Source: Chitinophaga fulva
Lineage (GTDB): Bacteria; Bacteroidota; Bacteroidia; Chitinophagales; Chitinophagaceae
Reading direction: 5' to 3'
NCBI RefSeq assembly: GCF_012927205.1
Contig: NZ_JABBGC010000004.1
Coordinates: 186,001-250,000 of the forward strand
Length of the DNA stretch: 64,000 nt
How positions within the stretch are numbered: position 1 is the first letter of the stretch; each line of letters opens with the position of its first letter. A program made the position numbers and the translations under genes. The notes under the pieces were generated by a model. That model saw only the letters and a list, made by a program, of their open reading frames with translations. It had not been told where the DNA came from and ran no database searches. Shown one piece after another: positions 26,705 to 34,677 of this stretch.

Positions 26705-27625
26705 ATGAAACAGTTGATGCTATTATTATTCCTGTTGTTCAGCGTTCTATTTATAAAGGCCCAGGATACTACCGGTAAAAAAAGTATGATCGCAAGGCCT
26801 GCTATTGACACCAGTAAAACGCGAATGACGCCCGGGTCGCCATTCGCTATGAAGAACCCGGCGAAGCCCGCAGCGGACACCGGCAATAAAAGAGGGTTGA
26901 CCATAAAACCGTCTACCATAGACTTTAAGCTGAATAACGGGCAAACCGGTGCTGCCCATGTATTTATTGTCAATCACCTGAACAAGAAGAAACAGTTTTC
27001 GCTGTATCTCATGGACTGGATCAGGGACTCGCTGGGCGTGCATGTTTACACCGCACCAGGCACCACCGAACGCTCTTGCGCCCGCTGGATAAAGCTGGAG
27101 AGAACATTTGTGGAAGTAGATACGGGACAGACCGTAGATCTTCCGATCAAAATGCAGGTGCCCGATTCAGCCGCCGCCACCGGTGAAATGAAATGGACCA
27201 TGCTCTTCCTCGAAACGACGGAAGAACAGGTAGTGGAATCGCCCACCGGCCTGAAAACAAACGTGACAAATAAAGTCAGGGTAGGGGTACACCTTTATCA
27301 GACACCCCCATCCCTTACTTATAAAGATGTAAAGATACTCTCCTTTGACCACGCCGATACCAGTGCCCGGATATGTCACATCACGTGTCAGAATACCGGG
27401 ACGGTGCAACTTGAATGCACCGGCTATCTGGAACTATCCAATATCGCCACAGGCGATAAAACGAAGATCGATGTACCCATGTTCCCGCTGTTCCCGGAAC
27501 AGAGACGTGTGGTGGAATTTGTAATACCCGACAAAGTACCCAAAGGAAAATACTCACTCATAGGAGTGATCGACGCAGGAACAGACGTACCTATGGAAGC
27601 TGCACAGGAAATGATAGATATCTGA
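26705..27625 (+). CDS. Periplasmic PapD-like pilus-assembly chaperone (putative)
   Basis: A 306-residue exported protein with a signal peptide ending near residue 19 (FIKAQD) and a Pro/Lys-rich linker to about residue 60. Two Ig-like domains follow. The first has TIDFKLNNGQTGAAHVFIVNH, WIKLERTFVEVDTGQTVDLP and VPDSAAATGEMKWTMLFLE, which resembles the edge-strand and conserved-hydrophobic pattern of pilus chaperones. The second spans about 200-300 (CQNTGTVQLECTGYLELSN, PEQRRVVEFVIPDKVPKGKY). Twenty-seven bases separate it from the Crp-type gene. The role in delivering subunits to the usher-like protein is inferred from fold pattern and position. Confidence 0.6.
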   Translation: MKQLMLLLFLLFSVLFIKAQDTTGKKSMIARPAIDTSKTRMTPGSPFAMKNPAKPAADTGNKRGLTIKPSTIDFKLNNGQTGAAHVFIVNHLNKKKQFSLYLMDWIRDSLGVHVYTAPGTTERSCARWIKLERTFVEVDTGQTVDLPIKMQVPDSAAATGEMKWTMLFLETTEEQVVESPTGLKTNVTNKVRVGVHLYQTPPSLTYKDVKILSFDHADTSARICHITCQNTGTVQLECTGYLELSNIATGDKTKIDVPMFPLFPEQRRVVEFVIPDKVPKGKYSLIGVIDAGTDVPMEAAQEMIDI

Positions 27626-27648
27626 ACTGTATCCACTTAGAATCTGAT

Positions 27649-27682
27649 CCGGCACTATTCTTAGTGCCGGAAAATTTTTTTT
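27649..27682 (+). terminator. Intrinsic terminator of the pilus-like cluster
   Basis: Eight-bp GC-rich arms 27649-27656 and 27663-27670 with a six-base loop are followed by AAAA and a run of eight T. It lies 23 bases past the chaperone-like gene and directly before promoter copy B. Confidence 0.85.
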
Positions 27683-27730
27683 AATTTTTTTTGAGAAAAC
27701 TGTAACGAAAGTTTATCTGCTGCAACTAAT
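27679..27730 (+). promoter_or_regulatory. Candidate ECF-sigma promoter, copy B
   Basis: The block at 27679-27711 (A/T run, then TGTAACGAAAG) matches 20686-20718 at about 29 of 33 positions and is followed, after the same 13-base spacer, by ACTAAT (27725-27730). It lies 22 bases upstream of the TraB/GumN start. The match suggests that this unit and the sigma gene at 20765 are read by the same sigma factor. Confidence 0.6.
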
Positions 27731-27752
27731 ACTGTAAATAAACTTTTAAACG

Positions 27753-28628
27753 ATGAAACAGTTGCTCAAAAAACTCTCCTTCGCCATTGTCACTATATGT
27801 ACCATTACTTCCGCTCCCTTTGCCGCCACACAGCCACAGCCCACACAGCCACAGCCCACAGAGAAAACAGTCCTGTGGAAAATATCCGGTAACGGGCTGG
27901 ATAAGCCTTCTTACCTGTTTGGTACTTTCCATATGCTCTGTAAAGATGATTTCATCATCAGCGAAAAAGCAAAGAAAGCATTTGCCGGTACCAGCCAGCT
28001 GGTGATAGAAGCCAACATCTTTGATCCCGCAGAACTACAGGTGGCGCAAAAAGAGATCATGTCCGATGTCCCCCAAAGCCAGCGACTGTCCAAAGAAAAA
28101 TATGCGCTGGTGGATTCCGTACTGCGCGCTAAAACGGGAGTGCCTTTCCAGCGTTTCGACAGCATTCGTCTGAGCGCGCTGGTGGCGGTATTGGTCCGCC
28201 TGGGCTTTACCTGCCCGCAGCCAGTCAGCCAGGAAGCAGCGCTCTATCAATATGCCCAGCAAAAACAAATGAAGTTCACCACGCTGGAAACAATGAAAGA
28301 ACAAGTGGACTACATGAACAAAGGATTTTCCGATGCCTTCTTTTTTAAATTCCTACAAACCATCGACTCACTGAAACAATTAACCACACGGATGGTCAAG
28401 GCCTACAAAGCTGAAGACATCGATGTAATAATGCAGGAAATGAACGACGCCGACATGAGCTATTGGATGCTGACACGCCGCAATGCAGATTGGGCCGTTA
28501 AAATGCCCGCTATGATGCAGGCCAATAGCTGCTTCTTCGCTGTTGGGTCCGGCCACCTCGCCGGGGAAAATGGCATCATTCAACTGCTGAAAGCCAAAGG
28601 TTACACTGTTACTCCCGTTTTAAACTGA
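27753..28628 (+). CDS. Secreted TraB/GumN-family protein
   Basis: A 291-residue exported protein: signal peptide, then a short QPQPTQPQPT linker encoded by two copies of a 15-bp repeat (27826-27855). The TraB/GumN domain begins with VLWKISGNGLDKPSYLFGTFHM, where GTFH carries the conserved putative active-site residues, and ends with FFAVGSGHLAGENGIIQLLKAKGY. Family members are suspected metalloproteases or related hydrolases, but the activity is not established for most. It is followed after 27 bases by the paralogue of the sigma-linked membrane protein, and preceded by promoter copy B. Confidence 0.88.
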   Translation: MKQLLKKLSFAIVTICTITSAPFAATQPQPTQPQPTEKTVLWKISGNGLDKPSYLFGTFHMLCKDDFIISEKAKKAFAGTSQLVIEANIFDPAELQVAQKEIMSDVPQSQRLSKEKYALVDSVLRAKTGVPFQRFDSIRLSALVAVLVRLGFTCPQPVSQEAALYQYAQQKQMKFTTLETMKEQVDYMNKGFSDAFFFKFLQTIDSLKQLTTRMVKAYKAEDIDVIMQEMNDADMSYWMLTRRNADWAVKMPAMMQANSCFFAVGSGHLAGENGIIQLLKAKGYTVTPVLN

Positions 28629-28655
28629 TTTGATCACACCGCAAAAATTACACAT

Positions 28656-29213
28656 ATGCATCTCCAGTTGTCTACTCCCGCCACTAATCAACCTGTAAAC
28701 AAGATCCGGAAAAACATGAGACAGGAAGGTATTCTCCAGATTATCAGCCTGATCTTCCTGGCAGCACTGCCCCGCTACTTTGTACTCAGCCCGCTGGTAA
28801 TGGTCGGCTACTATTGCCTCTACGCCATATTGGTGTCTGTCTCCGGATATTATCTCTATAAATTCTACCAGTTCTATCAGCGCCTGTCTACCGCCAACCT
28901 GTCCACTAAAGAGCATCTGTATGGCGCCTATTATGAAATCAGGATACACCTGGAAATGTACCGTTCCTTTACCTACATCATACTGGTACTGATGCTTGGA
29001 TTTGCTACGCTGTATGGTTTGGTGGATACCCCCCATATATTGAAAAGTATTCAGGACAAGTTGAATGTAAATGGTATCATAGTGCTGGCTGTTGCTTTGA
29101 CTGGTGTTGTCACGTTGATAGGCATAGTCACCGAATGCACACTGGAATCCTACTATGGCAGATATGTGAAAGAAATCCGGCAACAGATCGCTGATCTGAC
29201 TGCTGGTGAGTAA
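28656..29213 (+). CDS. Four-helix membrane protein, paralogue of the sigma-linked protein
   Basis: A 185-residue inner-membrane protein paralogous to 21258-21872. Both have PVxKIRKNMR, YYCLYA/YYCLYG, a GYYLYKFYQFYQRL-type loop, STKEHLYGAYY or SAKEHLYEVYY, and a charged C-terminus. This copy starts at MHLQLSTP and lacks the FDDIQSLW segment present at the start of the sigma-linked copy. If that segment binds sigma, this copy has lost it and may act as a decoy, a stress sensor or a partner of TraB/GumN; all three are inference. It ends before a strong terminator. Confidence 0.78.
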   Translation: MHLQLSTPATNQPVNKIRKNMRQEGILQIISLIFLAALPRYFVLSPLVMVGYYCLYAILVSVSGYYLYKFYQFYQRLSTANLSTKEHLYGAYYEIRIHLEMYRSFTYIILVLMLGFATLYGLVDTPHILKSIQDKLNVNGIIVLAVALTGVVTLIGIVTECTLESYYGRYVKEIRQQIADLTAGE

Positions 29214-29220
29214 CTACTGA

Positions 29221-29250
29221 AAAATGCCGGGAAAATGTTCCCGGCATTTT
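29221..29250 (+). terminator. Intrinsic terminator
   Basis: Perfect 11-bp arms 29221-29231 and 29240-29250 with an eight-base loop and T residues at the end; it closes the TraB/GumN unit. Confidence 0.88.
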
Positions 29251-29309
29251 TATAAGCGGTTATTAAAATCCATGTCCCTTGTGTATTTTGTGAGCTTTGA
29301 CCGTACTGT

Positions 29310-31490
29310 ATGCATAAATTTATCTTGTTGATGCTGGCCAGTTTACCCGCCTACGTAACTGCCCAAAAGAGAGACTCAACCATTAAAGAACTGAAAGAAA
29401 TCTCCATTGTGTCTAAAAAGAAAACGGTGGAATTCAAAGATGGCAAAGTAGTGTATAATGTCAGTAACAGTGTAAATGCCATGGGCAGTAATGCACTGGA
29501 ACTGTTGAAACGCTCTCCCGGCGTGATGGTGGACCCCACCAACAATATTTCGCTGAATGGAAAATCGGGTGTTACCGTGTATATCGATGGTAAGCCCAGC
29601 TACATGCAGGGCGACGCATTGGCAGCATTGCTGAAATCATTGCAGTCCGCCAATATCCATAGTATAGAACTGCTGCCTAATCCATCGAGTAAATATGACG
29701 CGGCAGGCAGCGGTGGCATCATCAATATCCGCCTGAAGAAAAATACCGCTTCAGGGCTCAACGGGGATATCGCTGCTGGTATGCATTTCGGACAGACACC
29801 CAAAACAGAAGGAGCGCTGAACCTGAACTACCGTACCGGCAAGCTTAATCTGTATGGTAACTACAACCACTACTTCGGATATCATAACATGGAATATGAT
29901 TTCTACCGTATACAGGAAGGAGAGATCATCGATAACCGTACCCGCGATGTGGATATGCGTAATCCTGTCAATTTCAAACTGGGAGCCGATTACAACATCA
30001 ACAGCCGGCATACCGTTGGGGTGATGATGAATGCTAACCTGTACTTCGGGCCAGGGATGACCAACACCACCACCTACCTCGCAGATGCTGCCACAGGGCA
30101 ATTGACATCTATGCTGAAGGCTACGAACGACTACTATTCGCAGAAACAAAACTGGAAAAACTACAACGTCAACTATCAATACAAGGATACCAGCGGGAGG
30201 TTATTTACCACGGACCTGGACTATGGCTATTACCGGGCCCGTATCAAAAATATCCTGTACAACCATTTCCTGAAAGCCGACAGTGTCACCGAAACCAGTC
30301 AATATACGCTGCGTACGTTTAATAACAGTGATATCAATATCTACGGTATCAAAGCTGACTATGAACAGCCGGTGCAGCGCGGCAAAATTTACGCAGGTAT
30401 CAAAGGCAATGCAGTGGTGAGTGACAACTGGGTACAGATATTTGACGTGAGAGACAAAGCAGATTACCTGAACGAAAGAAAAAGCAATACTTTCCGCTAC
30501 GATGAAAAAGTATATGCAGCATACGCCATGGCCGATCAACAGTGGGGGAAATGGAAGTTACAGGCAGGCCTGCGCATGGAGCAAACGGTGGCAGATGGCG
30601 TATTGCACGCCAAGAGCCAGGCCACCGCTAAAGATACCTCACAGCAGGTGAACAACCGTTACCTGGACTTTTTTCCGTCTATGCAGCTGTCCTTCCGCCC
30701 GTCGGACCTGCATCACTTTTCATTGTTGTACAACCGGAAGATAGACCGGCCTACCTATACAGACTTAAACCCGTTTTCCTACCAGCTGGATGAACTCTCC
30801 TCCTGGCAGGGGAATGCTTTCCTGCGGCCCCAGTATTCCAACAGCGTCACGGTGGGGTATAATGCCACCGGCATCCTGTCTGCCTCGCTGACGTATACCC
30901 ATCGCCGTGATATGTTTGTGCCGGTGTCGGATAGTATCAGTGGCAACAAAATGGTGATGACGCCAAAGAATGTCGGATCACAACATCTGCTGGCGCTGAA
31001 TCTGTCGTCCAGCGTATCGCCGCTGCCATGGTGGAACATCTCCGCCAACGTGAACGCGTTTTATAAGCAGAACCTCATCACCTTCGATGAACGCAGGCAT
31101 GCCAAACTAAGCGTCAATACCGTACAACTTAATGTGCAGCAGGTCTTTGATCTTGATAAGAAAACACAGGCGGAGATCAGCGGCAATTATCAGTCGCCCG
31201 ATATCTATGGTGGTTTCCAGCGAAGCAAACATAACTGGCAGCTGAATATCGGGGTACAACGTAAAGTCCTGAAAGACCAGGGCACTGTGCGGATCGGTAT
31301 CAACGATCTCTTTCAAACGGCCCGCTGGTATGGCGTCCGGGATTTCGACGGACTGTACTACCGGAACAAAGGGTATGAAGACTCCCGTCAGTTGAGACTA
31401 GGCTTCAGCTACCGTTTTGGTAACGTAAAACTGGCCAGGGCACGGGAACGTAGCTCCGGACTGGAAAGTGAGTCCAGAAGGGTTAAATAA
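29310..31490 (+). CDS. TonB-dependent receptor, outer-membrane beta-barrel family
   Basis: A 726-residue outer-membrane receptor with a signal peptide ending at about residue 18 (AYVTAQ). It has a plug domain directly (ELKEISIVSKKK, NALELLKRSPGVMVD, GVTVYIDGKPSY, SIELLPNPSSKYDAAGSGGIINI) and a barrel to the C-terminus. It lacks both STN and carboxypeptidase-regulatory domains and has no SusD partner, so it belongs to the non-SusC receptor group of Bacteroidota. The next gene starts 39 bases on, and the three genes to 33100 are probably one operon. Ligand unknown. Confidence 0.92.
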   Translation: MHKFILLMLASLPAYVTAQKRDSTIKELKEISIVSKKKTVEFKDGKVVYNVSNSVNAMGSNALELLKRSPGVMVDPTNNISLNGKSGVTVYIDGKPSYMQGDALAALLKSLQSANIHSIELLPNPSSKYDAAGSGGIINIRLKKNTASGLNGDIAAGMHFGQTPKTEGALNLNYRTGKLNLYGNYNHYFGYHNMEYDFYRIQEGEIIDNRTRDVDMRNPVNFKLGADYNINSRHTVGVMMNANLYFGPGMTNTTTYLADAATGQLTSMLKATNDYYSQKQNWKNYNVNYQYKDTSGRLFTTDLDYGYYRARIKNILYNHFLKADSVTETSQYTLRTFNNSDINIYGIKADYEQPVQRGKIYAGIKGNAVVSDNWVQIFDVRDKADYLNERKSNTFRYDEKVYAAYAMADQQWGKWKLQAGLRMEQTVADGVLHAKSQATAKDTSQQVNNRYLDFFPSMQLSFRPSDLHHFSLLYNRKIDRPTYTDLNPFSYQLDELSSWQGNAFLRPQYSNSVTVGYNATGILSASLTYTHRRDMFVPVSDSISGNKMVMTPKNVGSQHLLALNLSSSVSPLPWWNISANVNAFYKQNLITFDERRHAKLSVNTVQLNVQQVFDLDKKTQAEISGNYQSPDIYGGFQRSKHNWQLNIGVQRKVLKDQGTVRIGINDLFQTARWYGVRDFDGLYYRNKGYEDSRQLRLGFSYRFGNVKLARARERSSGLESESRRVK

Positions 31491-31529
31491 TGCGGAGATG
31501 TCTTAATTTAGCAGTCTAAATAAAAAAGC

Positions 31530-32264
31530 ATGAAATACCTGATGTTTGTTGCCGCCATTTTAGGATGTTTGCGCCTCTCCGCGCAGGATGGAGGACCGGA
31601 ATGGAAGAACGCGAGTAAATCCAGCGAGGCCTATGCTGCTTACCGGGGCAAATTAACCGTACCTCCCTATGGACTGGCAAAAGTAAAAGCGCTGATCGAC
31701 AAAACTCCCTATGCTGAGGATGACAGTTCGCCTCTGAGTAACAAAGATTATATGGGCCTGTCTTTACGGGAGAAGTTCACCTACCATATGATCCACGCTG
31801 AAATCAGTGCCCAGAACTGTGACGTACGTCCGCCCATTCAAGACGAAGAAAAAAAGATATTCGGTCAGATGGCAGATGGTTTCAACGAAAGCGTATGGAG
31901 CGACCGGCAGAGCAAATTCATGATCAGTAACCGTGATTCTGTAATGGCACTGATCAAAGAATCTACAGACCGCAGCAAAAGAATGGGGGCCAACTACAAA
32001 ATGGCCATCGTAGAGATCAACGGGCGGGAGATGATCCCCTATATCATTGAGGTGTACAACAGGGACCAGAAAGACCGTGACCTGCTGACACTGCTGATGC
32101 TGTTGATGAAGAACAATGAATATAAGCCATTCATGGCTTCTCAGTCTTTCCGCAAGCTGTATGGCGAGAATGCCGACTATCAGTCCTATATCGACTTCAA
32201 CAAGGGCAACGAAGACCTGATCATCAAAAGAGCCACCGATTATTATAATACCATCGGCAAATGA
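31530..32264 (+). CDS. Secreted protein of unknown function
   Basis: A 244-residue exported protein that I do not recognise. The signal peptide ends near residue 19 (LRLSAQDG). The mature protein is mixed alpha/beta and charged, with no transmembrane segment. Its stop codon overlaps the start of the FGE-like gene by four bases (ATGA), showing tight translational coupling, so it may be a substrate or partner of that enzyme. That idea is inference only. Confidence 0.75.
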   Translation: MKYLMFVAAILGCLRLSAQDGGPEWKNASKSSEAYAAYRGKLTVPPYGLAKVKALIDKTPYAEDDSSPLSNKDYMGLSLREKFTYHMIHAEISAQNCDVRPPIQDEEKKIFGQMADGFNESVWSDRQSKFMISNRDSVMALIKESTDRSKRMGANYKMAIVEINGREMIPYIIEVYNRDQKDRDLLTLLMLLMKNNEYKPFMASQSFRKLYGENADYQSYIDFNKGNEDLIIKRATDYYNTIGK

Positions 32265-33100
32265 GCGGCTTTTTAACATATTGTCTGCAACGATTTACCC
32301 CGGTCCTGCTGTTGCTGGCCGGGGTAAATGCTGTTAATGGCCAGTCGCAGCGTCTGGTGCATGTACCAGCCGGCGACTATGCCCTCGGCAGAAAAGGTTA
32401 TATCAACAATCCGCTGCGTACTGTGCACACCAATGGTTTCGACATCGCAGCGACAGAGCTGACCAACGCCGAATTTGAAAAGTTCGTGCAGGCGACCGGT
32501 TATGTCACCGATGCAGAACGAAACAAAAACGCGCTGGTATTCAGTCCGGGGCTGCGTGAATTCCGCTGGCTCGAAGACTCTACCGCCAGCTGGCGTTATC
32601 CCAACGGTATTACCCGTGGCGGCATCGAAAATAAAATGGACCATCCGGTAACGACCATCAGCTATCGTGATGCCATTGCTTATTGCGACTGGGCCGGCGT
32701 TAGACTGCCTACCCTCGATGAATGGGAAATAGCTTCCCGTGCCGGCGCTGCCACCACCTATTTCTGGGGCGATGATATGATGCCGCTTTCCACCTACGCC
32801 AATGTATGGCATGGCCGCGACCACCTTCAGGCCGACAGCACCGACGGATATATGTACACCGCACCAGTAGGTAGTTTTAAACCTAATGCATGGGGCCTGT
32901 ACGATATGTATGGCAACGTCTTTGAATACTGCGAAGGCCGGCTGCCAACAGATAAGCCCGACAGCCGTTCCGTGCACGCCCGTGGCGGTTCCTGGTGGTG
33001 CAGCAAAAATTCCTGCGCCTTTTTTAATTCTGTGGATATTGGCAGGGTGAAAAGAGGAGCCTCGTTTAGTAACCTGGGGTTTAGGGTGGTGAAGAAATAA
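32261..33100 (+). CDS. Exported formylglycine-generating-enzyme-like (SUMF1/FGE-sulfatase domain) protein
   Basis: A 279-residue protein with an N-terminal signal-like segment ending near residue 28 (AVNGQ) and a complete FGE-sulfatase fold: MVHVPAGDY-type start, NAEFEKFVQATGYVTDAE, HPVTTISYRDAIAYCDWAGVRLPT, WGLYDMYGNVFEYCE and the C-terminal GFRVVKK. The catalytic copper-binding cysteine pair of true FGE is preserved (RGGSWWCSKNSC, Cys247 and Cys252). Known FGEs oxidise a Cys in sulfatases to formylglycine. No sulfatase lies in the window, and export would be unusual because bacterial sulfatases are usually modified in the cytoplasm. Many secreted family members lack the Cys pair. Confidence 0.85.
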   Translation: MSGFLTYCLQRFTPVLLLLAGVNAVNGQSQRLVHVPAGDYALGRKGYINNPLRTVHTNGFDIAATELTNAEFEKFVQATGYVTDAERNKNALVFSPGLREFRWLEDSTASWRYPNGITRGGIENKMDHPVTTISYRDAIAYCDWAGVRLPTLDEWEIASRAGAATTYFWGDDMMPLSTYANVWHGRDHLQADSTDGYMYTAPVGSFKPNAWGLYDMYGNVFEYCEGRLPTDKPDSRSVHARGGSWWCSKNSCAFFNSVDIGRVKRGASFSNLGFRVVKK

Positions 33101-33108
33101 CAGGGAGT

Positions 33109-33137
33109 AAATACTTTACGTTTTTTGTAAAGTATTT
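33109..33137 (+). promoter_or_regulatory. Palindrome at the promoter of the toxin-antitoxin-like pair
   Basis: Perfect 11-base arms 33109-33119 (AAATACTTTAC) and 33127-33137 (GTAAAGTATTT) around a seven-base T-rich centre. A TATCTTC element resembling the Bacteroidota -7 box follows at 33140-33146, four bases before the ATG at 33151. The position suits an operator for autorepression by the downstream HTH protein; it could also terminate the preceding gene. Confidence 0.6.
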
Positions 33138-33150
33138 TGTATCTTCAATA

Positions 33151-33624
33151 ATGGAAATTATTGAACTTGCTTCAGGAGAAAGAAAAAGTGTCATAATAAC
33201 CGAAACGCTGAAAAGTGATCTCAAGAATTTGACAGAAGACAGATTCTTTTTTAACTGGCGGACGCTGGAAGGTAGTCCGGTTGTGTATAAGTTACAGCTA
33301 AAGGAGAAAAACGGAATTTTAGGAGTAATGGGGCTTATTCATTTTCCGGATGAAGCCAGGGTAGAAATAAAGTTAATCACTTCCTCTAAGGAGAATATTG
33401 GGAAAAAGAAAAAATATGAAGGAATTGTTGGCTGTTTGATAGGATATGCTTGTCAGTTAAGCTTAACAAAATATGGTGAAATGGCCTGCGTCTCTTTAGT
33501 GCCTAAAACAGAAATCAGACAACATTATATAGAAAAATACGGAATGGAAGATGCTGGTTGGCAGTTGTTTCTGGACGGATGGAGATTGTTGAATATTGTA
33601 AAAAAATATGTTTTATGTATGTGA
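33151..33624 (+). CDS. Small protein of unknown function, putative toxin (GNAT-like)
   Basis: A 157-residue cytoplasmic protein. The gene is visibly AT-richer than its neighbours, which suggests horizontal transfer. Residues 45-125 have an alpha/beta pattern loosely like a GNAT acetyltransferase (GILGVMGLIHFPDEARVEIKLI, then KKKKYEGIVGCLIGYACQLSL and ACVSLVPKTEIRQHYIEKYGM), though the acetyl-CoA loop is not clear. Its end overlaps the downstream HTH gene by ten bases, and a palindrome covers its promoter. The pair looks like a toxin-antitoxin module; function is inferred from layout. Confidence 0.6.
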   Translation: MEIIELASGERKSVIITETLKSDLKNLTEDRFFFNWRTLEGSPVVYKLQLKEKNGILGVMGLIHFPDEARVEIKLITSSKENIGKKKKYEGIVGCLIGYACQLSLTKYGEMACVSLVPKTEIRQHYIEKYGMEDAGWQLFLDGWRLLNIVKKYVLCM

Positions 33625-34139
33625 AGAAAGGTTTTTCAAAGAAAAAACTGGAAGAGCTGGCAGAAGATGTGGTAATAACTGAAAAACTTTCACCTGCACA
33701 GGAGGCTGAGGCCAGGAAACAGCTTGCTGCCGCACGGAAGAAAACACAGGCTGGGATGACAGAGCAGGAGCGGTTGATTGCTAATTTGTTACAGTTAAAA
33801 TTTCGTCTGGAAGAGTATATTAATAACAGAGAGTATGATGATCAGTTGACATTTGGTTATTTCCTGAAAGAATACCTACAGCTGATTCACAAGAAAAGAA
33901 ACGAATTTGCTGCGGAAATTGATATTCATGAAACGCTGTTAAGCCAGTTGATTAATAATCACAGGGCTCCCAGCGAAAGTGTTATCATTCGCCTTGAGCT
34001 GCATTCCAATAATGCTATACCTGCAACCTACTGGTATCGGCTTGTTGAAAAACAGAAAGAACACTTTATTGGCACAAACAAGGATTTAAGAAAAGCTGAA
34101 AAGAAATTTGTGAAAAACCCCCTTCGGGTTTCTATTTGA
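33615..34139 (+). CDS. Helix-turn-helix protein, putative antitoxin
   Basis: A 174-residue protein. I start it at ATG 33615 (MYVKKGFSKKK), overlapping the upstream gene; the open frame extends back to 33558 but through the toxin-like coding region. The N-terminal half is charged and helical (LEELAEDVVITEKLSPAQEA), and the C-terminal half has an XRE/HigA-like helix-turn-helix (FLKEYLQLIHKKRNEFAAEI, HETLLSQLINNHRAPSESVI). It probably represses its own operon through the palindrome at 33109-33137 and neutralises the upstream protein. Family assignment is by pattern. Confidence 0.68.
   Translation: MYVKKGFSKKKLEELAEDVVITEKLSPAQEAEARKQLAAARKKTQAGMTEQERLIANLLQLKFRLEEYINNREYDDQLTFGYFLKEYLQLIHKKRNEFAAEIDIHETLLSQLINNHRAPSESVIIRLELHSNNAIPATYWYRLVEKQKEHFIGTNKDLRKAEKKFVKNPLRVSI
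34115..34131 (+). terminator. Weak hairpin at the end of the toxin-antitoxin-like pair
   Basis: Short arms AAACCC (34115-34120) and GGGTTT (34126-34131) overlap the last codons of the HTH gene, with T-rich sequence after. Small and only moderately convincing. Confidence 0.4.
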
Positions 34140-34211
34140 ACTTCTTTTACACCAACGGTAACAATCCTTCTCTTTTTCGTTGATACCTTTCTGTTATCAA
34201 CAAACACACTG

Positions 34212-34673
34212 ATGAAACATACTGTAGCTACCTTTGTGGCCTTGCTGTACAGCAGCCTGGCCCTCTCCACCTATGCGCAGACCAAGGCTGATTCCCTCGC
34301 TATCCGCCAGGCTGCACTGGATTATATCGAATCCCAACACCGGCCGGATACTGCTCAAATGTCCAGGTGCCTTCACCCGCGACTGGTAAAACGTACATTC
34401 TGGAAATATTCGAAACAGCCGTCACGGGAGTATCTGCGGGAATCCCATGCAGACGAGATGATCTTGCTGGCAGGTAATTACAATACGAAAGGAGACAAGT
34501 TCCTGGCTAATCCCAGAAAAGAGGTGGTATTGCTGGATGTGAGTACTCAAACGGCTTCTGTGAAGCTTTATGCCGATGAGTGGATCGATTATATGCACCT
34601 GGTGAAGCTCAATGATGAGTGGAAGATCGTTAATGTATTATGGCAGTTCAATAATCCGGAAAAGCACCGGTAA
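34212..34673 (+). CDS. Secreted NTF2-like (lumazine-binding-type) protein
   Basis: A 153-residue exported protein with a signal peptide ending near residue 22 (STYAQ). The mature domain has the SnoaL/NTF2-like pattern: helix IRQAALDYIESQHRPD, then AQMSRCLHPRLVKRTF, EVVLLDVSTQTASVKLYAD and the closing strands YMHLVKLNDEWKIVNVLW. Such proteins are often orphan binding proteins or isomerase-like, and no substrate can be named. It is convergent with the HxlR gene, only four bases apart, with no visible terminator. Confidence 0.85.
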   Translation: MKHTVATFVALLYSSLALSTYAQTKADSLAIRQAALDYIESQHRPDTAQMSRCLHPRLVKRTFWKYSKQPSREYLRESHADEMILLAGNYNTKGDKFLANPRKEVVLLDVSTQTASVKLYADEWIDYMHLVKLNDEWKIVNVLWQFNNPEKHR

Positions 34674-34677
34674 AAGA

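Noticed and set aside
27826-27855. 15-bp tandem repeat in the TraB/GumN gene as a phase-variable tract
   Set aside because: The unit is a multiple of three and keeps the frame; two copies only, encoding a Pro/Gln linker.
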